Shown here: piece after piece, positions 43,771-54,664 of the stretch
How the letters are laid out: each line of letters starts with the position of its first letter
How positions within the stretch are numbered: position 1 is the stretch's first letter
DNA from: Pseudomonas sp. MM223
GTDB taxonomy: Bacteria; Pseudomonadota; Gammaproteobacteria; Pseudomonadales; Pseudomonadaceae
Reading direction: 5' to 3'
DNA length: 64,000 bases
NCBI GenBank assembly: GCA_947090765.1
Contig: OX352322.1
Coordinates: 3,641,501 to 3,705,500 of the forward strand
Translations under genes and position numbers: made by a program
The notes under the pieces: generated by a model
Seen by the model: only the letters and a program-made list of their open reading frames with translations
Database searches by the model: none
Told to the model about the DNA's origin: nothing

Positions 43771-44451
43771 ATGCGTATTTTCGCCTTGGCGTTTTTGCTG
43801 TGCCTGGCCAGCGTGAGCGAAGCTGCACAAATGCCGCTGTCCGTCCTGCCGGGCGGCGCCGTGGTGTTCAAGCCCATCCAGAGCGTGCGCGAACGCAAGT
43901 TTGCCGACCTGGTGCAACAGAAAACCGACTTCAGCTGCGGCGCCGCCGCGCTGGCCACCATCCTGCGTCAGGCCTACTGGCTGGATGTAGACGAACATCA
44001 AATCATCGAAGGCATGCTTGCCCACGCCGACCAGAACCTGGTGCGCACGCAAGGCTTCTCGATGCTCGACATGAAGCGCTACGTCGAAAGCTTGGGCATG
44101 CGTGCTCGCGGTTACCGCGTAGCGCCGGACACACTGCACAGTGTGCGCATCCCGGTTGTGGTGCTGATGGATGTGCGTGGCTACAAGCACTTCGTGGTCA
44201 TGCAGAAGATCGACAAAGGCTGGGTGTACATCGGTGACCCGGTACTGGGCCATAAACGCTACAAAGTCGAAGACTTCCTAAAGGGCTGGAACGGCATCAT
44301 CTTCGCCGTGATCGGCCAGGGTTACGACAAGAACAACATCCTGCTCGACCCGCCCCTGCCATTAACCGCCAAGGGCCGGGTGGACAACTTCACCCCCGTG
44401 AAGGACAACGAGCTGCTGGACTTCGGCTTCATCAAAAGCGACTTCTTCTAA
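43771..44451 (+). CDS. fapD: FapD, C39-family cysteine peptidase of the amyloid operon
   Basis: A 226-residue periplasmic protein with a signal peptide (1-19) and a C39 peptidase (bacteriocin-processing type) domain. The catalytic residues are identifiable: C56 in DFSCGAAALATIL, H140 in GYKHFVVM and D156 in GDPVLG. In the Fap system FapD is needed for fibre export or processing. It is downstream of the attenuator. Confidence 0.9.
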   Translation: MRIFALAFLLCLASVSEAAQMPLSVLPGGAVVFKPIQSVRERKFADLVQQKTDFSCGAAALATILRQAYWLDVDEHQIIEGMLAHADQNLVRTQGFSMLDMKRYVESLGMRARGYRVAPDTLHSVRIPVVVLMDVRGYKHFVVMQKIDKGWVYIGDPVLGHKRYKVEDFLKGWNGIIFAVIGQGYDKNNILLDPPLPLTAKGRVDNFTPVKDNELLDFGFIKSDFF

Positions 44452-44496
44452 CGACTGTTCTAATGACAAGGAGCATGATGCTCCAGGGAGCATTTC

Positions 44497-45249
44497 ATGA
44501 AGACTTCATTGTGGCTGGCCATCGCCTGCCTGGCTGCCAGCTTGCCAAGCCACGCCGAGGCGTTGAAACCCATTGAACTGAAGGACCAGGAATTGGCGAA
44601 CCTGCGTGGCCGCTATGTAATGCCGGGACGAATCGTGAGCTTCGGCATCGTCATGAGCAGCACCTGGCAAAATGCCAAGGGGGATGTGATCGGGGCGACG
44701 TCCACGCTGCAGGTTCAGCAATCGACCATCAAGCCGCAATTCTACGTATCGATGATTGATGAAAAAGGCACAGGCACAGCATCGAACAGTGCGCCCTCTG
44801 CCGGGACTGGCGTGGTCACCGGCGGCAAGGGCCTTGCCACTACCGAGGGCGTGACCCAGGTAGTGCGCGCTGCCGGCGACAACAACACTGCCTACAACAA
44901 CGTCGATATCAACGTCACCAAGGCCAATCAGGCCCCCGCCGTGCAACAGCAAGGCCAGGTGCTGGCCGCCGGCCAGACCTTGGTCGGTAAAAACGGCGCC
45001 GGCTCGCTCAGTGTGTCATCAAGCGGAGTGGGCGTGCAGCTCAACATCAATGCCAGCAACAATCAGGGCAGCAGCGTGCAACGCCTGGCCCAGGGCGGCC
45101 TGATGCAGAACTCGACATTGCTCGGCAACGGCAACATGGTCAACAACGTGACCTCCCTGAATGTCGTCATGCGTGAGACCGTGCCGACAGCGGCATCGCT
45201 CAACGGCAGCCTTGACCAGCTCAAAGGTCTTCGCACCTTCGGATACTGA
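44497..45249 (+). CDS. fapE: FapE, exported amyloid operon component
   Basis: A 250-residue protein with a signal peptide (residues 1-20). The N-terminal region has the segment [28 protein letters not shown]. The C-terminal half is rich in Asn, Gln and Ser ([19 protein letters not shown]). FapE is found in small amounts in purified fibres and outside the cell, and may cap or guide export. Its gene order in fapABCDEF is conserved. Confidence 0.88.
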   Translation: MKTSLWLAIACLAASLPSHAEALKPIELKDQELANLRGRYVMPGRIVSFGIVMSSTWQNAKGDVIGATSTLQVQQSTIKPQFYVSMIDEKGTGTASNSAPSAGTGVVTGGKGLATTEGVTQVVRAAGDNNTAYNNVDINVTKANQAPAVQQQGQVLAAGQTLVGKNGAGSLSVSSSGVGVQLNINASNNQGSSVQRLAQGGLMQNSTLLGNGNMVNNVTSLNVVMRETVPTAASLNGSLDQLKGLRTFGY

Positions 45250-45295
45250 TCTACGCTCAGTCTCATCAAAAGTAGTTGGAAGGGACGGCAACTCC

Positions 45296-46576
45296 ATGTA
45301 CCGATCTTTTACGCTCAGAGCTTTTGTGTGTTTGACTACCTTGGCCCCCGCTACAGCACTCTACGCAGCCGCCGACCCACAGGTCGAAGCGCTGAAACAG
45401 GAACTTATCGAACTCAAACGCCGCTACGAGGCGCAGCAGCAGGCGCTGATGGTACTTGAGCAGCGCGTGCGTCAGGTCGAAGAGGCCCCGGCAGCAGCGC
45501 CGCCAAAGCGCCTGGTCAAGTCCCCTGCCGAGGGGGTCAAAGGTGCGCAGACCGTCGCCTCAGGCACACCAGGCACCTCAGGCAGCTCCTACGGCCAGGC
45601 GCTGACAGCCGATTCGGAACCGGCGCAAAGCGTTTCCAACCTGTATGACGAAGCCAGCGGATTCTTTGGCGGCGGCAAATTCAGCTTCGAAACGGGTGTT
45701 ACCTACACCCATTACGATACCCGTGCGCTGACGCTCAACGGCTTCCTGGCGCTGGACTCGATCTTCCTTGGCAGTATCAACCTTGACCGGATCAAGGCCG
45801 ACAACTGGACCCTGGACATGACTGCGCGCTACAACCTGGCGCAGCGCTGGCAGTTCGACATCAACGTCCCCGTGGTGTACCGCGAGTCCACCTACTCCTC
45901 GGGCGGTGCGGGAGGCGCCGCGGCCACTACCTCCGATGCAACCGTCACCCGCGACCCGGAAATCGGCGATATCAACGTTGGCGTGGCCTATAAGTTCCTC
46001 GACGAGGACGAGACCTGGCCTGACGCTGTCGCCACCCTACGGGTCAAGGCACCAACCGGCAAGGACCCGTACGGCATCAAGCTGCGCGAGGTCGACGGCA
46101 ACAACAACCTGGCAGTGCCGGACAGCCTGCCGACCGGCAACGGCGTGTGGTCGATCACACCAGGCATATCGCTGGTCAAGACCTTCGACCCTGCGGTGCT
46201 GTTTGGCAGCCTGTCGTACACCTACAACATGCAGGACTCGTTCAGCGATATCAGCCCGCAGGTCAACAGCAAGGTGCCGGGTGATGTGAAGCTTGGCGAC
46301 TCCTGGCAAATTGGCGGCGGTATCGCCTTTGCCCTGAACGAGAAGATGAGCATGTCGTTCTCGGTGTCTGACCAGTTCGCCCGCAAGAGCAAGATCAAGC
46401 CTGATGGTGGCGACTGGCAATCGATCTCCAACAGTGACTACAACGCTGCCAACTTCAACATCGGCTTGACCTTCGCTGCCACCAACAACCTCACGATCGT
46501 GCCCAACCTGTCCATTGGTCTGACCGATGATGCGCCAGACTTCTCCTTCAGCCTGAAATTCCCCTACTACTTCTGA
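45296..46576 (+). CDS. fapF: FapF, outer-membrane amyloid secretion pore
   Basis: A 426-residue outer-membrane protein that exports Fap subunits as a trimeric gated beta-barrel. The ATG at 45296 gives a signal peptide ending near ALYA. A short coiled coil at about residues 30-68 ([20 protein letters not shown]) forms the periplasmic trimeric gate in known FapF. A linker with low complexity (85-125) precedes the 12-strand barrel (about 145-426), which ends [11 protein letters not shown] with the terminal Phe. A strong terminator follows. Confidence 0.92.
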   Translation: MYRSFTLRAFVCLTTLAPATALYAAADPQVEALKQELIELKRRYEAQQQALMVLEQRVRQVEEAPAAAPPKRLVKSPAEGVKGAQTVASGTPGTSGSSYGQALTADSEPAQSVSNLYDEASGFFGGGKFSFETGVTYTHYDTRALTLNGFLALDSIFLGSINLDRIKADNWTLDMTARYNLAQRWQFDINVPVVYRESTYSSGGAGGAAATTSDATVTRDPEIGDINVGVAYKFLDEDETWPDAVATLRVKAPTGKDPYGIKLREVDGNNNLAVPDSLPTGNGVWSITPGISLVKTFDPAVLFGSLSYTYNMQDSFSDISPQVNSKVPGDVKLGDSWQIGGGIAFALNEKMSMSFSVSDQFARKSKIKPDGGDWQSISNSDYNAANFNIGLTFAATNNLTIVPNLSIGLTDDAPDFSFSLKFPYYF

Positions 46577-46588
46577 GACTTGCCCTTG

Positions 46589-46618
46589 GCCGGGCCCGCG
46601 CAAGCGGGCCCGGCTTTT
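46589..46618 (+). terminator. Terminator of the fap operon
   Basis: An 11-bp perfect stem, GCCGGGCCCGC / GCGGGCCCGGC with a GCAA tetraloop, is followed by TTTT, 12 bases after the fapF stop. Confidence 0.9.
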
Positions 46619-46712
46619 GGTTACCAGCCTTGTAGCAAACCGCTTTCCCTTCCCCGGCCTGTTATCATCCAGCACAGATGCATGACGATTTAATGGCAAA
46701 AGGGAAGTTTTT

Positions 46713-48914
46713 GTGAAGAGCCTGTCAGACCACCCACGTACACGGCTTGCCGCGTTGGCAACCCTGGTACTGGTGATCCCACTGGGTACGCGCGCCATGC
46801 TGGGCTGGTCCAACCCGCTCGGCTACCTGTCCGACCTCGCCCTCGGCAGCTTGCTCATTTTGCTGCTGCACCGTCGGCCATGGTGGCTGGCCCTGCCCGT
46901 ATTGCTGGCCTGGGCAGCCCTGTGGGTGGCTTCGGCCGAACTGGTAAGCGCAGTGGGCCGGTTGCCCACCAGCGCCGACCTGACGTACCTGGTCGACCCA
47001 CAGTTCATGGAGAATTCGACCGGCGGCGGCCTGGCTCACGCCTGGCTGCCTGTGGCCATGGGTGCCGGCTTGCTGGCCTGGCTGGCCACCGCCTGGCGCA
47101 GCCGCACCCAGCGCAGCATGCCGCTGCCACGCAAGGCCTGGGCCATCCCGGTGCTGCTGTTTGGTGCCCACTGGGGTAGCCAGCAACTGGCACCTACCGA
47201 CGCCGACCAGTGGCGGCAATACAACCTCACCCACCAACTGATGTCGGCCGGGGTCGGCAACCTGGAACGCACGGTTGAAGGCTGGATGGGCCACACCCAA
47301 ACGTTCACGCCGCTGGCCAGCAGTGGCCTGACCCAATCCGACCTGCACGGGCAGCGCCTGCTGGCCGGGCCTGGCAGCGCTCGCAACCTGCTGGTCATCA
47401 CCGTGGAAGGTATCCCCGGGGCCTACCTGCGGCCCAACCGCCAGGCCCTGCACAGCCGCTTCGACGAAGACCTGATGCCCAAGGTCAGCCAATGGGCCGA
47501 GCGCGGCATGAACACCCCCGATTATGTGCTGCATACCCACCAGACCATCCGCGGCCTGTATGCGATGCTGTGTGGTGATTACGACAAGCTGGCCAATGGC
47601 ACGCCAAAGGGCGTCGAGCTGCTGACCCAGAACGAACGCAACCAGGCCTGCCTGCCAGCGCAACTGCGCCAGGCCGGCTTTACCACCCACTACCTGCAAG
47701 GTGCCGGCCTGCGCTTCATGGCCAAGGACCGTATCATGCCGCATATCGGCTTCGACTCGGTGCATGGCCTGGAGTGGTTCCGCAACAAGAACTACCTGGA
47801 CTTCCCTTGGGGCAAGGATGACCGGGCCTTCTTCGAAGGTGCCCTGGATTACGTCGGCCAACTGCAAAAACAGGACAAGCCGTGGATGCTGACGCTGCTC
47901 ACCGTGGGTACCCACCAGCCGTACTCTGCGCCAGCCGAGTACCTTGAGCGCTATGACACGCCCAAACAGGCAGCGGTCGCCTACCTGGACGATGCGCTCG
48001 GGGCGTTTCTCGACAACCTCGAACGCCAGGGCGTGCTGAAGAACACCCTGGTGGTCGTGACCTCCGACGAATCCCATGGTATCGATGGCGTACGCCTGGC
48101 GTCGTCCTGGGGCTTCAACCTCACCCTGGCGCCGGAGCAGGCGCAACTGCCGCCTATCAAACGCGGCACCTACGGCCATGTCGACCTGGCCACCTCCGTG
48201 CTCGACTACTTTGCGCTGCCTATCCCCATGGCGCTGGGCGGCCGCTCGCTGTACCGCGACTACGACACGGGCCGCGAGATGATTTCCTACACCAACGGCA
48301 TGTTGCGCTACCACAACGGCCAGGGTGTCTTCACCGAGTGCGACTTCCAGCAACGCTGCCGGCGTTACGCCAGCGAAGGCTTTATTGCCGACCAGGCCCG
48401 CTACCTGGGCCCGGGCGACAGCCTGCTCGGCCAGCAGATCGGCGCCCTGGCCGGGGTGCTCGACCAGTCACTGCTGCAAACCCCGCTCAACCTGCGTTAC
48501 CAGTTCGGCGGCCCTTCGCCGATCAAGTTGCGCAAGCGCATCCACGATGACTGGGCCGACAACCTGATCGGCGCCCAGTACCTGGAAATGCCGGAAGGCT
48601 CGCATACCCGCGTGCGGGTCAAGGTGCGCTCGCTGGACCCCAAACGTGTGGCTTACATCCAGCTCAAGGCCAAGCAGCTGGAGCAGGACGTACCGTTGGG
48701 CTTGCCTGCTGAAGTAAGGGTCACCGCCGACGAACCCCTGGAAATGGAGTTCAGCTTTGACAACCCGACCGAGCGCAAAGCGTTTTCCTTCCACTTGCTG
48801 GGCTACGGCGGCGGCAAGGTGGAGGTCAGTGACTTCAGCGTGATCACCGCGCTGCCCGGCGAAGATGAAGCGGCGGATGAACTGAACGAGCGGCATATCG
48901 CCCATTCGGGCTGA
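46713..48914 (+). CDS. LTA synthase-family membrane sulfatase/phosphotransferase
   Basis: A 733-residue protein starting at GTG with GGGAAG upstream. Several N-terminal helices (about residues 10-30, 36-53, 56-80 and 105-125) precede a periplasmic sulfatase-fold domain (about 225-520). The catalytic Thr is likely in LHTHQTIRGLYAML, and metal-binding residues lie in LVVVTSDESHG. Such enzymes transfer phosphoglycerol or phosphoethanolamine to envelope glycans or lipids; in Gram-negatives the substrate may be osmoregulated glucan. About 200 additional C-terminal residues (beta-rich) are unassigned. Confidence 0.85.
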   Translation: MKSLSDHPRTRLAALATLVLVIPLGTRAMLGWSNPLGYLSDLALGSLLILLLHRRPWWLALPVLLAWAALWVASAELVSAVGRLPTSADLTYLVDPQFMENSTGGGLAHAWLPVAMGAGLLAWLATAWRSRTQRSMPLPRKAWAIPVLLFGAHWGSQQLAPTDADQWRQYNLTHQLMSAGVGNLERTVEGWMGHTQTFTPLASSGLTQSDLHGQRLLAGPGSARNLLVITVEGIPGAYLRPNRQALHSRFDEDLMPKVSQWAERGMNTPDYVLHTHQTIRGLYAMLCGDYDKLANGTPKGVELLTQNERNQACLPAQLRQAGFTTHYLQGAGLRFMAKDRIMPHIGFDSVHGLEWFRNKNYLDFPWGKDDRAFFEGALDYVGQLQKQDKPWMLTLLTVGTHQPYSAPAEYLERYDTPKQAAVAYLDDALGAFLDNLERQGVLKNTLVVVTSDESHGIDGVRLASSWGFNLTLAPEQAQLPPIKRGTYGHVDLATSVLDYFALPIPMALGGRSLYRDYDTGREMISYTNGMLRYHNGQGVFTECDFQQRCRRYASEGFIADQARYLGPGDSLLGQQIGALAGVLDQSLLQTPLNLRYQFGGPSPIKLRKRIHDDWADNLIGAQYLEMPEGSHTRVRVKVRSLDPKRVAYIQLKAKQLEQDVPLGLPAEVRVTADEPLEMEFSFDNPTERKAFSFHLLGYGGGKVEVSDFSVITALPGEDEAADELNERHIAHSG

Positions 48915-49009
48915 GCGGCTTACCGCTCATCGCCCGGCCACCGATGCCTGTCGATTAGACCTGAGCGTGCTCGACTAGTGTGTGAATCCCCCAGCGTGGA
49001 GACAGCACC

Positions 49010-49738
49010 ATGAGCACAAGCGAAAGCAGGCATCCGGTGGTTTCCCGGAGCCAGTGGCTGGCGGCCCGCCAGCAACTGTGGCTGCACGAAAAAGCCTTTA
49101 CCCATCACCGCGACGCGCTGGCAGCAGCCCGCCGCGCCCTGCCCTGGGTCAAGGTCGACCACGACTATCGTTTTCAGGGGCCGGACGGCGAACTGGGCCT
49201 GGCCGACCTGTTTGCGGGGCGCAGCCAGTTGTTGCTTTACCACTTCATGTTTGTCGAGGGCTGGAACGAAGGCTGCCCCGGTTGCTCGTTCCTGGCAGAC
49301 CATTTTGACGGCGCCAACCTGCACCTGGCTCACCACGACGTGTCGCTGGTGGCGGTATCACGGGCGCCGTACGCTGAGTTTCAGGCGTTCCGTCGGCGCA
49401 TGGGCTGGCAGTTCCCCTGGTACTCGTCACACGGCAGCGGTTTCAACGAGGACTTTGGCGTCAGTGTCGGCAGCGAAGGTGAGCGGCAGTACAACTATGA
49501 GCCGTATGAGGGCAGTGAAAGCGAACTGCCCGGCTTGAGTGCGTTCTACCGCGAGGCGGACGGCAGCGTTTACCACACCTATTCGACCTATGCCCGCGGG
49601 CTGGACATTCTGGTCAATACCTACAACTTCCTGGACATTGCGCCACTGGGGCGCAATGAAGGCGGGACCATGGACTGGGTGCGGCACCATGACCGCTATG
49701 AAGGGCAGACAGACAAACCGCACTGCTGCCACAACTAG
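49010..49738 (+). CDS. DUF899 family thioredoxin-like protein
   Basis: A 242-residue cytoplasmic protein of the DUF899 family, with a thioredoxin-like fold. The family signature is visible in the segment FMFVEGWNEGCPGCSFLADHF around residues 85-105, which carries a CPGC pair in place of CxxC. The N-terminal region (SRSQWLAARQQLWLHEKAFT) is typical. The C-terminus ends in a CC pair. The reaction is unknown. It stands alone between the LTA-synthase-like gene and the urease operon. Confidence 0.87.
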   Translation: MSTSESRHPVVSRSQWLAARQQLWLHEKAFTHHRDALAAARRALPWVKVDHDYRFQGPDGELGLADLFAGRSQLLLYHFMFVEGWNEGCPGCSFLADHFDGANLHLAHHDVSLVAVSRAPYAEFQAFRRRMGWQFPWYSSHGSGFNEDFGVSVGSEGERQYNYEPYEGSESELPGLSAFYREADGSVYHTYSTYARGLDILVNTYNFLDIAPLGRNEGGTMDWVRHHDRYEGQTDKPHCCHN

Positions 49739-49850
49739 TCCACGTCATGTACAGCCGTTGGAAGGTCGCGCGATCACTGTTGGAGCGGCCTCGTGTCGCG
49801 ATGGGCTGCACAGCAGCCCCAGGATCTTGAGAATAACGCCAATATCGCTG

Positions 49851-49867
49851 GGGCCGCTTTGCGGCCC
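49851..49867 (+). terminator. Probable terminator between DUF899 and the urease operon
   Basis: GGGCCGC / GCGGCCC stem with a TTT loop is followed by TTTCC. It lies in a 196-base REP-like gap between convergent genes. Confidence 0.6.
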
Positions 49868-49934
49868 TTTCCGACCGGTCCGGCGCCCCGGCAAGGCCGC
49901 CCCCACAAACAACCCCCACTAGCCTTTCAACCTT

Positions 49935-50558
49935 TCAGCCGCGTACGCCCAGCATCCCACGCTCGACAATAAAGTCGATCACCGCCTGCAACCCCTCGCC
50001 TTTCTTCAGGTTGCTGAAGGTCCAAGGCCGCTGCGGCCGCATGCGCTGGGTGTCGCGCTCCATCACTTCCAATGACGCCCCTACATAAGGCGCCAGGTCG
50101 GTCTTGTTGATCACCAGGAAGTCCGACTTGGTAATGCCCGGGCCGCCCTTGCGCGGGATCTTCTCGCCCTCGGCCACATCGATCACGTAAATGGTCAGGT
50201 CGGCAAGCTCCGGGCTGAACGTGGCGCTAAGGTTGTCACCGCCGCTTTCGACGAAAATTACCTCCAGGTTGCCAAACTTGCGCGCCAGTGCCTCGACGGC
50301 AGCCAGGTTCATCGAGGCGTCTTCACGAATCGCCGTATGCGGGCAACCGCCGGTTTCCACGCCCACAATTCGCTCTGGCTCCAGGGCACCTGCCTCGGTG
50401 AGGATGCGCTGGTCTTCCTTGGTGTAGATGTCGTTGGTAACCACGGCGATCTGGTAGTGGTCGCGCATGGCCTTGCACAGCGCTTCCAGCAGTGCAGTCT
50501 TGCCAGAGCCGACCGGGCCGCCGACACCGACGCGCAGGGGTTGTTGATAGCTTTGCAT
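49935..50558 (-). CDS. ureG: Urease accessory GTPase UreG
   Basis: A 207-residue SIMIBI GTPase that powers nickel insertion into urease. The P-loop [12 protein letters not shown] lies near residues 11-22, the conserved Cys-Pro-His metal motif is in [11 protein letters not shown], and [14 protein letters not shown] follows. It forms the UreD-F-G maturation complex. It is the last gene of the eight-gene operon and follows ureF by 11 bases. Confidence 0.96.
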   Translation of the reverse strand: MQSYQQPLRVGVGGPVGSGKTALLEALCKAMRDHYQIAVVTNDIYTKEDQRILTEAGALEPERIVGVETGGCPHTAIREDASMNLAAVEALARKFGNLEVIFVESGGDNLSATFSPELADLTIYVIDVAEGEKIPRKGGPGITKSDFLVINKTDLAPYVGASLEVMERDTQRMRPQRPWTFSNLKKGEGLQAVIDFIVERGMLGVRG

Positions 50559-50569
50559 GAAGGCAGTCC

Positions 50570-51244
50570 TCAGGAACGGAACAAACGGGTGTATTGGGTT
50601 TCGTGACGCGATGAGGCAATTGCCAGCAATGGCAAGCCGCCACCGAGCTGGTCATCGCCCAGGGCCAGTGCCTGGTCGAGGGCTGCGGGCAGGCCGGTGC
50701 CCAGGTCGCGCAGCAAGGTCTGGGCAGCCTGCTGGCCGAATGGCACCAGCTTGACCCCAGCCATTACCGCGCCCTCCAGCCAGGCAAAGCCATAGCCAAG
50801 CGCCAGCGAGCGCAGCGGGATTGACCAGTGCGCAGCCAGCCAGGCCATACCGCCCAGTTGGGTCAATTCAAGGCTGGCGCGCCAGGCCGGGGCCTGGCCC
50901 AGTTGCCAGCCGTCAAGCAGCCGCGCCAGCGCAGCGCCACGTTGTTGCTCTTCCAGTCGCAGCTCGGTGGTTTCGCGGTTGGCCAGCAAAAAACGGCTCC
51001 AGTGGCCGAACGCCTCGGCGTCCCCAGCCTGGCAAGCGTGGTACAGGCGCGCCAGCACCGGCCAGTCGAGGCAGGCCAAGGTGTCGTCGACCTGTTCGCG
51101 CTGCCAGGCAGCGAAACCGTCCGCACCCTTTACCCAGCCAGCCTCCACCGCCCACTCCAGGCCTTGCGAGTAGGTGAAGCCACCCACCGGCAGGCCGGGG
51201 CTGGCCAGTTGCAGCAGGCGCAGCAATGCCAGGTCGCTGTCCAT
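50570..51244 (-). CDS. ureF: Urease accessory protein UreF
   Basis: A 224-residue maturation factor starting [21 protein letters not shown], the family hallmark, including [10 protein letters not shown]. UreF acts as a fidelity factor and binds UreD and UreG. I place the start at 51244, overlapping the ureJ stop (TGATG), and reject the longer upstream reading, which is antisense-like sequence. Confidence 0.94.
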   Translation of the reverse strand: MDSDLALLRLLQLASPGLPVGGFTYSQGLEWAVEAGWVKGADGFAAWQREQVDDTLACLDWPVLARLYHACQAGDAEAFGHWSRFLLANRETTELRLEEQQRGAALARLLDGWQLGQAPAWRASLELTQLGGMAWLAAHWSIPLRSLALGYGFAWLEGAVMAGVKLVPFGQQAAQTLLRDLGTGLPAALDQALALGDDQLGGGLPLLAIASSRHETQYTRLFRS

Positions 51245-51789
51245 CAACCGGCCAGCACCAGCGCAGCGCCGGCCAGCAAGCCACCGCCAAAGGCCTTCTG
51301 CAAACCACTGTGGCGGCGCAACAGGCAACCGACCGCAAAGCCCGCCGCCAGCAGCAAGCCGCTGACCGCGACAAAGCCTGCGCTGAATTGCCAGAAGGCA
51401 CTTGGCGTGGCTTCTACGCCGTGAGCCCAACCATGGAACAGGGCAAACACCGGCATGGCCGTGGCCAGCAGCAACTGGCGGCTCGGCAGCAGCACGGCCC
51501 CGGCAGCCACCAGCAGCGACAGGGCAATCAAGGTTTCCATGCCCAGCACATCGCCAAACAGGTGGCCACACACTGCACCGCCAAACATTGCCGCCAAGGT
51601 TGCCAGGGGCAGCGTCAGGGTACGCCGGGTCAACGCAGCGATTACCCCGGTGCCCAGCAGCATCAGCAGGTGGTCAAGGCCGGTGAGCGGGTGCAGCAGG
51701 CCATCCTGCAGGGGGTTGCTGTCATGGCCAGGGTGGGCGAAGGCTGGCAGGGCCAGCATCAGCAGAAACAGGGCGAACGTCTTTTTCAT
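51244..51789 (-). CDS. ureJ: HupE/UreJ nickel transporter-like membrane protein
   Basis: A 181-residue membrane protein of the HupE/UreJ family, thought to carry nickel for hydrogenase or urease. A signal peptide or first helix (MKKTFALFLLMLALPAFA) is followed by the metal motif HPGHD and by HPLTGLDHLLML. Five to six helices follow, with FHGWAHG near residue 120. The start at 51789 has GGAG upstream. Its place inside the urease operon supports nickel supply. Confidence 0.9.
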   Translation of the reverse strand: MKKTFALFLLMLALPAFAHPGHDSNPLQDGLLHPLTGLDHLLMLLGTGVIAALTRRTLTLPLATLAAMFGGAVCGHLFGDVLGMETLIALSLLVAAGAVLLPSRQLLLATAMPVFALFHGWAHGVEATPSAFWQFSAGFVAVSGLLLAAGFAVGCLLRRHSGLQKAFGGGLLAGAALVLAG

Positions 51790-51807
51790 AGGTTGCTCCA
51801 AGGCAGT

Positions 51808-52305
51808 TCAGGAATGGGCAGGCAGGCGCACGAACGGGTGATCGTGGCCGTGGGCGTGGCTGTGGCCATGCGGTGCACTCTGGTAGGCCCCCGCTTCGGG
51901 TTCAAAGGGTGCCTGTTCGGCTTCGACCGTCAGGCCCAGGCCACGCAGCATGTCGTCCAGCACATGGTCGTGCTGGAAGCGCAGCAGGCCCGGCTCGATC
52001 TGCAGGGGCACGTGGCGGTTGCCCAAGTGATAGGCCGCGCGGGCCAGCAGGTGCGGGTCGGCGCAGCGCACCGTCGACACGGCCTCGGGCGCCGCCAGCA
52101 CGCGGATCAGCAGGCTGCCCTCGGCATCGGCAAGCAGTTCACCCCCACGCAGCAGGTGGCCGCGCTCAAGCATGAGCCCGGCTTCGCGCCCATCGTCCAG
52201 GGTTACCCGCAGGCGGCTCTTGATGCGGCTGTCCACGTCCAGGGTGACGGTGCCGCTTACAGCAAGCGCACCGGGCTCATTGATACGGCGGGTCAAGACA
52301 ATCAT
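51808..52305 (-). CDS. ureE: Urease nickel metallochaperone UreE
   Basis: A 165-residue nickel-binding chaperone starting MIVLTRRINEPG, with an N-terminal peptide-binding domain and a C-terminal metal-binding domain containing HLGNRHVPLQ. The His-rich tail GHSHAHGHDHPF stores nickel and is typical of many UreE proteins. The ATG at 52305, preceded by GGAG, is chosen over a longer in-frame reading that overlaps ureC. Confidence 0.94.
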   Translation of the reverse strand: MIVLTRRINEPGALAVSGTVTLDVDSRIKSRLRVTLDDGREAGLMLERGHLLRGGELLADAEGSLLIRVLAAPEAVSTVRCADPHLLARAAYHLGNRHVPLQIEPGLLRFQHDHVLDDMLRGLGLTVEAEQAPFEPEAGAYQSAPHGHSHAHGHDHPFVRLPAHS

Positions 52306-52315
52306 TGGGGCTCCT

Positions 52316-54019
52316 TCAAAACAGGAAGTAACGCTGTGCCAGCGGCAGTTCGCTGGCGGGTTCACAGACCAGCAACTCGCCATCGGCACGCACCTGGTAG
52401 GTCTGCGCATCAACCTCGATCAGCGGCTGCAGGGTGTTGTGGACCATGTCCGGCTTGCGCACCGTACGGCAGCCACTGACCACGCCAATCAGGCTGCGCA
52501 GGTTCAGCGTTTCGGCCAGGCCATTGTCCATTGCTGCCTGGGGCAGGAACGTCATGCGCGTGGCATGCCGTGCGGCGCCGAGGGCGCCGAACATTGGCCG
52601 GTAGTGCACGGGCTGCGGGGTGGGGATAGAACCATTGATGTCGCCCATGGGCGCGGTGACGATCATGCCGCCTTTGATCACCAGGGCCGGTTTTACCGCG
52701 AAAAACGCCGGCGACCACAGCACCAGGTCGGCCAGCTTGCCCGCCTCTACCGAGCCTACTTCGTGGCCGATGCCGTGGGTCAGCGCCGGGTTGATGGTGT
52801 ACTTGGCGATGTAGCGCTTGACCCGGAAGTTGTCGCTGTAGGCCGTGTCTGGCGCCAAAGGCCCACGGCGCAGTTTCATCTGGTGGGCAACCTGCCAGGT
52901 GCGCAACACCACCTCGCCGACCCGGCCCATGGCCTGGGAATCGGACGAAGTCATGGCAAAGGCGCCCATGTCGTGGAGGATGTCCTCGGCAGCAATGGTT
53001 TCGCGGCGGATGCGCGATTCGGCAAAGGCCACGTCCTCGGCGATGCTCGGGTCCAGGTGGTGGCAAACCATGAGCATGTCCAGGTGCTCGTCCACGGTGT
53101 TGACCGTGTACGGCAAGGTCGGGTTGGTCGAGGAAGGCAGCACGTTGGCCTGCCCCGCAGCGCGGATGATGTCCGGCGCATGGCCACCGCCGGCACCTTC
53201 GGTGTGGAAGGTATGGATGGTGCGGTCACCGATGGCGGCCAAGGTGTCTTCGATGCAGCCGGACTCGTTGAGGGTATCGGTATGGATCGCCACCTGGATG
53301 TCCATTTCCTCGGCAACACCCAGGCAGCAATCGATAGCCGCCGGGGTCGAGCCCCAGTCCTCATGCAGCTTGAGGCCCACCGCACCGGCCGCAATCTGCT
53401 CACGCAGCGCTTCTGGCCGGGAGGCATTGCCCTTGCCCAGCAAACCGATGTTGATCGGTAGGCTGTCGGCGGCCTGCAGCATGCGCGCCAGGTACCAGGG
53501 GCCAGGCGTACAGGTGGTGGCATTGGTGCCGGTGGCCGGCCCGGTGCCGCCGCCGATAAAGGTGGTAACGCCACTGTTCAGTGCCTCGTCCACCTGCTGC
53601 GGGCAGATGAAGTGGATATGCGAATCGACACCACCGGCGGTGACGATCTTGCCCTCGGCCGCGATCACTTCGGTGCCGGGGCCCACGGGTACATTGACGC
53701 CCGGCTGCACATCCGGGTTACCGGCCTTGCCGATGACCGCGATACGCCCGTGCTTGATGCCGATGTCGGCCTTGACGATGCCCCAGTGGTCGATGATCAG
53801 GGCGTTGGTCAGCACCAGGTCCATGGCCTCGGCGGCCAGCATCTGGCCCTGCCCCATGCCGTCGCGGATGACCTTGCCACCGCCAAACTTCACTTCTTCG
53901 CCGTAGAGGGTGTAGTCCTTCTCTACCTCTACCCACAACGCTGTGTCGGCCAACCGCACCCGGTCGCCCACAGTGGGGCCGAACATGTCGGCGTAGGCCT
54001 GGCGGGAAATACGGCTCAT
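52316..54019 (-). CDS. ureC: Urease catalytic subunit alpha UreC
   Basis: The 567-residue alpha subunit with the dinuclear nickel site that hydrolyses urea to ammonia and carbamate. The carbamylated Lys lies in [14 protein letters not shown], the metal ligands in [12 protein letters not shown], and the mobile-flap catalytic His in [10 protein letters not shown]. The length is exactly that of the family. The start overlaps the ureB stop by 4 bases. Confidence 0.97.
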   Translation of the reverse strand: MSRISRQAYADMFGPTVGDRVRLADTALWVEVEKDYTLYGEEVKFGGGKVIRDGMGQGQMLAAEAMDLVLTNALIIDHWGIVKADIGIKHGRIAVIGKAGNPDVQPGVNVPVGPGTEVIAAEGKIVTAGGVDSHIHFICPQQVDEALNSGVTTFIGGGTGPATGTNATTCTPGPWYLARMLQAADSLPINIGLLGKGNASRPEALREQIAAGAVGLKLHEDWGSTPAAIDCCLGVAEEMDIQVAIHTDTLNESGCIEDTLAAIGDRTIHTFHTEGAGGGHAPDIIRAAGQANVLPSSTNPTLPYTVNTVDEHLDMLMVCHHLDPSIAEDVAFAESRIRRETIAAEDILHDMGAFAMTSSDSQAMGRVGEVVLRTWQVAHQMKLRRGPLAPDTAYSDNFRVKRYIAKYTINPALTHGIGHEVGSVEAGKLADLVLWSPAFFAVKPALVIKGGMIVTAPMGDINGSIPTPQPVHYRPMFGALGAARHATRMTFLPQAAMDNGLAETLNLRSLIGVVSGCRTVRKPDMVHNTLQPLIEVDAQTYQVRADGELLVCEPASELPLAQRYFLF

Positions 54020-54333
54020 ACCCTGCCCTCCAGCGGGCCCATCACCTTGCCCTGAAAGCCATAAACCTCGCGCTTGCCGGCGTAGGCCACCAGTTGCACG
54101 GTGCGCGCCTGGCCCGGCTCGAAACGCACGGCAGTACCGGCCGGAATATCCAGGCGAAAGCCCAGGGTTGGCGCACGGTCGAACACCAGCGCGTCGTTGA
54201 CTTCGTAGAAGTGGTAGTGCGAGCCAACCTGCACCGGCCGGTCGCCATGGTTGGCCACACTGACACTGACCGTTTCCCGGCCACTGTTCAGCTCGATGTC
54301 GCCGTCGGCAACCTGGATTTCACCTGGGATCAT
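54016..54333 (-). CDS. ureB: Urease beta subunit UreB
   Basis: A 105-residue structural subunit starting [16 protein letters not shown] with the typical [20 protein letters not shown] core. The ATG at 54333 matches the family length, and a 12-residue longer form is rejected. It follows ureA by 19 bases. Confidence 0.95.
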   Translation of the reverse strand: MIPGEIQVADGDIELNSGRETVSVSVANHGDRPVQVGSHYHFYEVNDALVFDRAPTLGFRLDIPAGTAVRFEPGQARTVQLVAYAGKREVYGFQGKVMGPLEGRV

Positions 54334-54352
54334 GCGGGGCTCCTGAGCGGTT

Positions 54353-54655
54353 TCAGACAATGGGGTCATGCACGGTCACCAGTTTGGTGCCATCCGGGAA
54401 GGTCGCTTCGACCTGCACGTCGTGAAGCATTTCGGCAATGCCGGGCATCACCTGCTCGCGGGTCAGCACTTCGCGCCCTTGGCTCATCAGCTCGGCAACG
54501 GTACGGCCATCGCGGGCGCCTTCGAGCACAGCGGCACTGATCAACGCCACGGCCTCCGGGTAGTTGAGCTTCAGGCCACGGGCCAGGCGCCGTTCTGCCA
54601 GTAATGCGGCGGTGAACAGCAGCAGTTTGTCTTTCTCTCTTGGGGTAAGCTCCAT
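54353..54655 (-). CDS. ureA: Urease gamma subunit UreA
   Basis: A 100-residue structural subunit starting [20 protein letters not shown], with the family segments [21 protein letters not shown] and VTVHDPIV at the end. It is the first structural gene after ureD. Confidence 0.96.
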   Translation of the reverse strand: MELTPREKDKLLLFTAALLAERRLARGLKLNYPEAVALISAAVLEGARDGRTVAELMSQGREVLTREQVMPGIAEMLHDVQVEATFPDGTKLVTVHDPIV

Positions 54656-54664
54656 GGCGCTCTC

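Noticed and set aside
46725..48353. A 542-codon open frame on the minus strand
   Set aside because: Antisense to the LTA-synthase-like gene; no recognisable features.
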